This document shows positions 24,544 to 26,295 of a stretch of 26,295 nt of DNA, in pieces (positions within the stretch are counted from its first letter, which is position 1; every line of letters starts with the position of its first letter). A model generated the notes under the pieces. It saw nothing but the letters and a program-made list of their open reading frames with translations, was not told the origin of the DNA and ran no database searches. Location of the stretch: assembly GCA_035405645.1 (NCBI GenBank), contig DAONJL010000033.1:1-26295 (forward strand). Direction: 5' to 3'. This stretch comes from DAONJL01 sp035405645 [NCBI: bacterium]. GTDB taxonomy: Bacteria; JAGOBX01; DAONJL01. The position numbers and the translations under genes were made by a program.

Positions 24544-25569
24544 GTGTTTAAAAAAATTTTTGTTTTATTTTTACTTTTTCTTCTTATAAATTGTTGTATT
24601 AAAATCAATTCTTCTTATTACCAGAATAATAATGAGCAAATAATAATTAATTTAAAAAATAAAGCACTTTATTATGTTAGGTATAATTATCCTTTTGAGC
24701 AGCAATTATTCGCATTGCTTGATTATTATAAATATGTTCAAAATGATAATATCATTTTAGAGCATCTTATTAGAGTAAATTATGAATTGCAAAATATAAT
24801 TGATGTTAATTATTATTTAGAAGAATTATTAAAAATTGACCCGCAAAATAATTTTGCAAAAAATTTTAAAGAAAAAAAAGCAAATGAACTAATAATCGAA
24901 AAATATTACTTATATTATGAAACACCAAATTTTAAATGCTATTACAAAGATGCTAATTATTATACTATTATTAAAACTCTTGTAGAAGAACTTGAAAATC
25001 AATTTGTTTTTATTGCTAATGATTTTGAATATTTTAATAAAACAAATAAAATAATTATTCTATTCTATTCGATAGAAGATTATGATAATTTATCAACAAA
25101 GCCATACTGGTCATCAGCTTATTATGATGGAAAAATACGGATAAATACTTACTTATTTAAAAAAGGTGATATAAGAAATATTTTAAAACATGAACTTATA
25201 CATTCAATAATAACATTAAAATCAGGTTATAAAGTTCCAATCTGGCTTCACGAAGGTTTAGCACAATACTATGAATTTAATAAAAAAATTTATTTTAAAT
25301 TTCCTGAAGAATATAAATTAAAATTTTTATCTTTACAAAAAATTGAAAATTCATTTAATATATTAGAACCAGATGAAATTGAAATTGCTTATTTAGAATC
25401 TTTATTTTTAATTAAATATATTCTTGAAATTTATGGTGAAAGAATTATAATTGAATTATTAAATGAATTTAAGAAAAATAATAATTTTGATGAAGTATAT
25501 CGAAAAATATTATTAAGAGATAGAGAAACATTAGAATTTGAATTTAAAAATTATTTGAAAAATGCTTGA
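24544..25569 (+). CDS. Membrane-anchored HExxH peptidase (peptidase MA-like, gluzincin)
   Basis: The protein has 341 residues, starting at GTG 24544, eight bases after lysS; no ribosome binding site is clear. Residues 1-18 are a signal sequence ending LINCC, which may be an atypical lipobox (Asn at -1), so a lipoprotein is possible. Residues about 40-115 are helical and resemble tetratricopeptide-type repeats. The C-terminal peptidase domain has the zinc motif HELIH at 216-220 and WLHEGLAQYYE at 235-244, where Glu237 would be the third ligand. This arrangement matches the Peptidase_MA-like group. Its substrate at the cell surface is unknown. Eight bases overlap with the next gene. Confidence 0.75.
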   Translation: MFKKIFVLFLLFLLINCCIKINSSYYQNNNEQIIINLKNKALYYVRYNYPFEQQLFALLDYYKYVQNDNIILEHLIRVNYELQNIIDVNYYLEELLKIDPQNNFAKNFKEKKANELIIEKYYLYYETPNFKCYYKDANYYTIIKTLVEELENQFVFIANDFEYFNKTNKIIILFYSIEDYDNLSTKPYWSSAYYDGKIRINTYLFKKGDIRNILKHELIHSIITLKSGYKVPIWLHEGLAQYYEFNKKIYFKFPEEYKLKFLSLQKIENSFNILEPDEIEIAYLESLFLIKYILEIYGERIIIELLNEFKKNNNFDEVYRKILLRDRETLEFEFKNYLKNA

Positions 25570-26295
25570 AAAAAATATAAAACCAATAATTATTGCGCAT
25601 AGAGGAATAACAGAAAAATATATAGAAAATACATTACCAGCCTTTGAAGAAGCAGTTAGATTAAATATTCCTATGATTGAGTTTGATATAAGAAAAACAG
25701 CAGATAATCATTATGTTATTTTTCATAATGAAAAAATAAAAGGGAAAAAAATAAATAATTTAACTTATGCAGAATTAATAAAAATAAGTAAATCATCAGG
25801 TTTTGAAATACCAGAATTTTCAAAAGTTATAAAAAAAATAAAAGGAAAAATAAAATTTGATATAGAATTAAAAGAAGCAAATTATGAGGAAGAAATAATA
25901 AAAATTTTAAAAGAAAATTCTATATCTTATGATGATTTTATTATCACTTCATTTATAAACGAAGTTCTAAAAAAAATAAAAAAAATAGAACCAGAAATAA
26001 AAACAGGCTTATTATTAAGTGCAAATAAAAAAAATTTTAAAAAGATAATAAAAGAAGAAAATGAATATTATGATTATTATTTACCTGAAATAAAACTCTA
26101 TAAAAAAGAAATAAATTATTTTAATAGCAAGATAGATAAAAACTTAATAATATGGACGGTAAATAAAAAAAAGGATATTGAATTATTATTTAAAAGCAGA
26201 AAAATTTTTGGTATAATAACAGACAATGTGAAAAAATATTTTTTAAAAACGGGAAGTTTACAGACATGGTATACCCTTTTCTTAAGAATATATTA
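25562..26295 (+). CDS. Glycerophosphodiester phosphodiesterase (runs off window)
   Basis: A frame of 244 codons runs open to the window edge from ATG 25562, overlapping the peptidase gene by eight bases. It has IIAHRG, ENTLPAFEEAV and EFDIRKTADNHYVIFHN, the usual GDPD start, then KFDIELKE (catalytic metal Glu), IWTVNKKKDIELL and GIITDN at the end of the TIM barrel. These enzymes split glycerophosphodiesters into an alcohol and glycerol-3-phosphate. Where most members have HD after VIF or VVF, this one has HN, which may affect the active site. The domain is complete by about residue 225; the last 15 or so codons (TGSLQTWYTLF...) have higher GC and do not resemble the family. No signal peptide, so cytoplasmic. 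Confidence 0.85.
   Translation, partial: MLEKNIKPIIIAHRGITEKYIENTLPAFEEAVRLNIPMIEFDIRKTADNHYVIFHNEKIKGKKINNLTYAELIKISKSSGFEIPEFSKVIKKIKGKIKFDIELKEANYEEEIIKILKENSISYDDFIITSFINEVLKKIKKIEPEIKTGLLLSANKKNFKKIIKEENEYYDYYLPEIKLYKKEINYFNSKIDKNLIIWTVNKKKDIELLFKSRKIFGIITDNVKKYFLKTGSLQTWYTLFLRIY

Overview
This is a very AT-rich bacterial window (about one base in four is G or C, judged by eye). Most genes are tightly packed, many overlap by a few bases, and start sites often carry AAGGAG-type ribosome binding sites. No rRNA, tRNA, CRISPR array or intact transposase is visible. The gene set is bacterial: GTP-dependent PEP carboxykinase, a LeuCD pair of clostridial/archaeal type, a YabE-like 3D-domain exported protein, HDOD and STAS signalling proteins, and a TagO/WecA-type lipid-carrier sugar transferase. 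It fits an anaerobic, low-GC lineage, Firmicutes-like or an uncultured candidate phylum. I cannot name the taxon from sequence alone.

Layout. 1-1137 is a graveyard of restriction-modification genes: the last 25 codons of one Eco57I-type protein, the first 32 or so codons of an SMC/OLD-like ATPase, then a decayed C-terminal half of a second Eco57I-type protein. 1293-2450 encodes a radical SAM protein with its SPASM/twitch cysteines at the N-terminus. 2737-8331 (+) runs asnB, cysQ-like phosphatase, a fused double GT4 glycosyltransferase and an exported DUF4159 protein, and looks like surface-glycan or glycoconjugate synthesis. 8332-9046 is a gene-free convergent region with a 401-bp element bounded by perfect 27-bp inverted repeats and a second, hairpin-forming element.

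9047-14147 (-) is an operon of aspartate kinase, pckG and cinA, read from a clear promoter through a leader with a strong intrinsic terminator just before the kinase gene (probable attenuation). The kinase carries a C-terminal domain resembling DUF2294/MpsC, which is the most unusual protein feature here. 14308-19978 (-) is a six-gene run: STAS, HDOD, two sugar-nucleotide SDR enzymes, a polyprenyl-phosphate sugar-1-phosphate transferase and a dihydrolipoamide dehydrogenase-like enzyme. Divergent from it at 19987 is the YabE-like gene. 21215-26295 (+) holds leuC, leuD, lysS, a membrane-anchored HExxH peptidase and a glycerophosphodiester phosphodiesterase cut by the window end.

Together the window covers envelope sugar assembly (asnB to GT4, and the SDR/TagO block), entry of carbon into the aspartate family (PEP carboxykinase plus aspartate kinase), branched-chain amino acid synthesis and lysyl-tRNA charging. 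The best candidates for something undescribed are the aspartate kinase-DUF2294 fusion with its attenuator leader, and the inverted-repeat element at 8389-8789.
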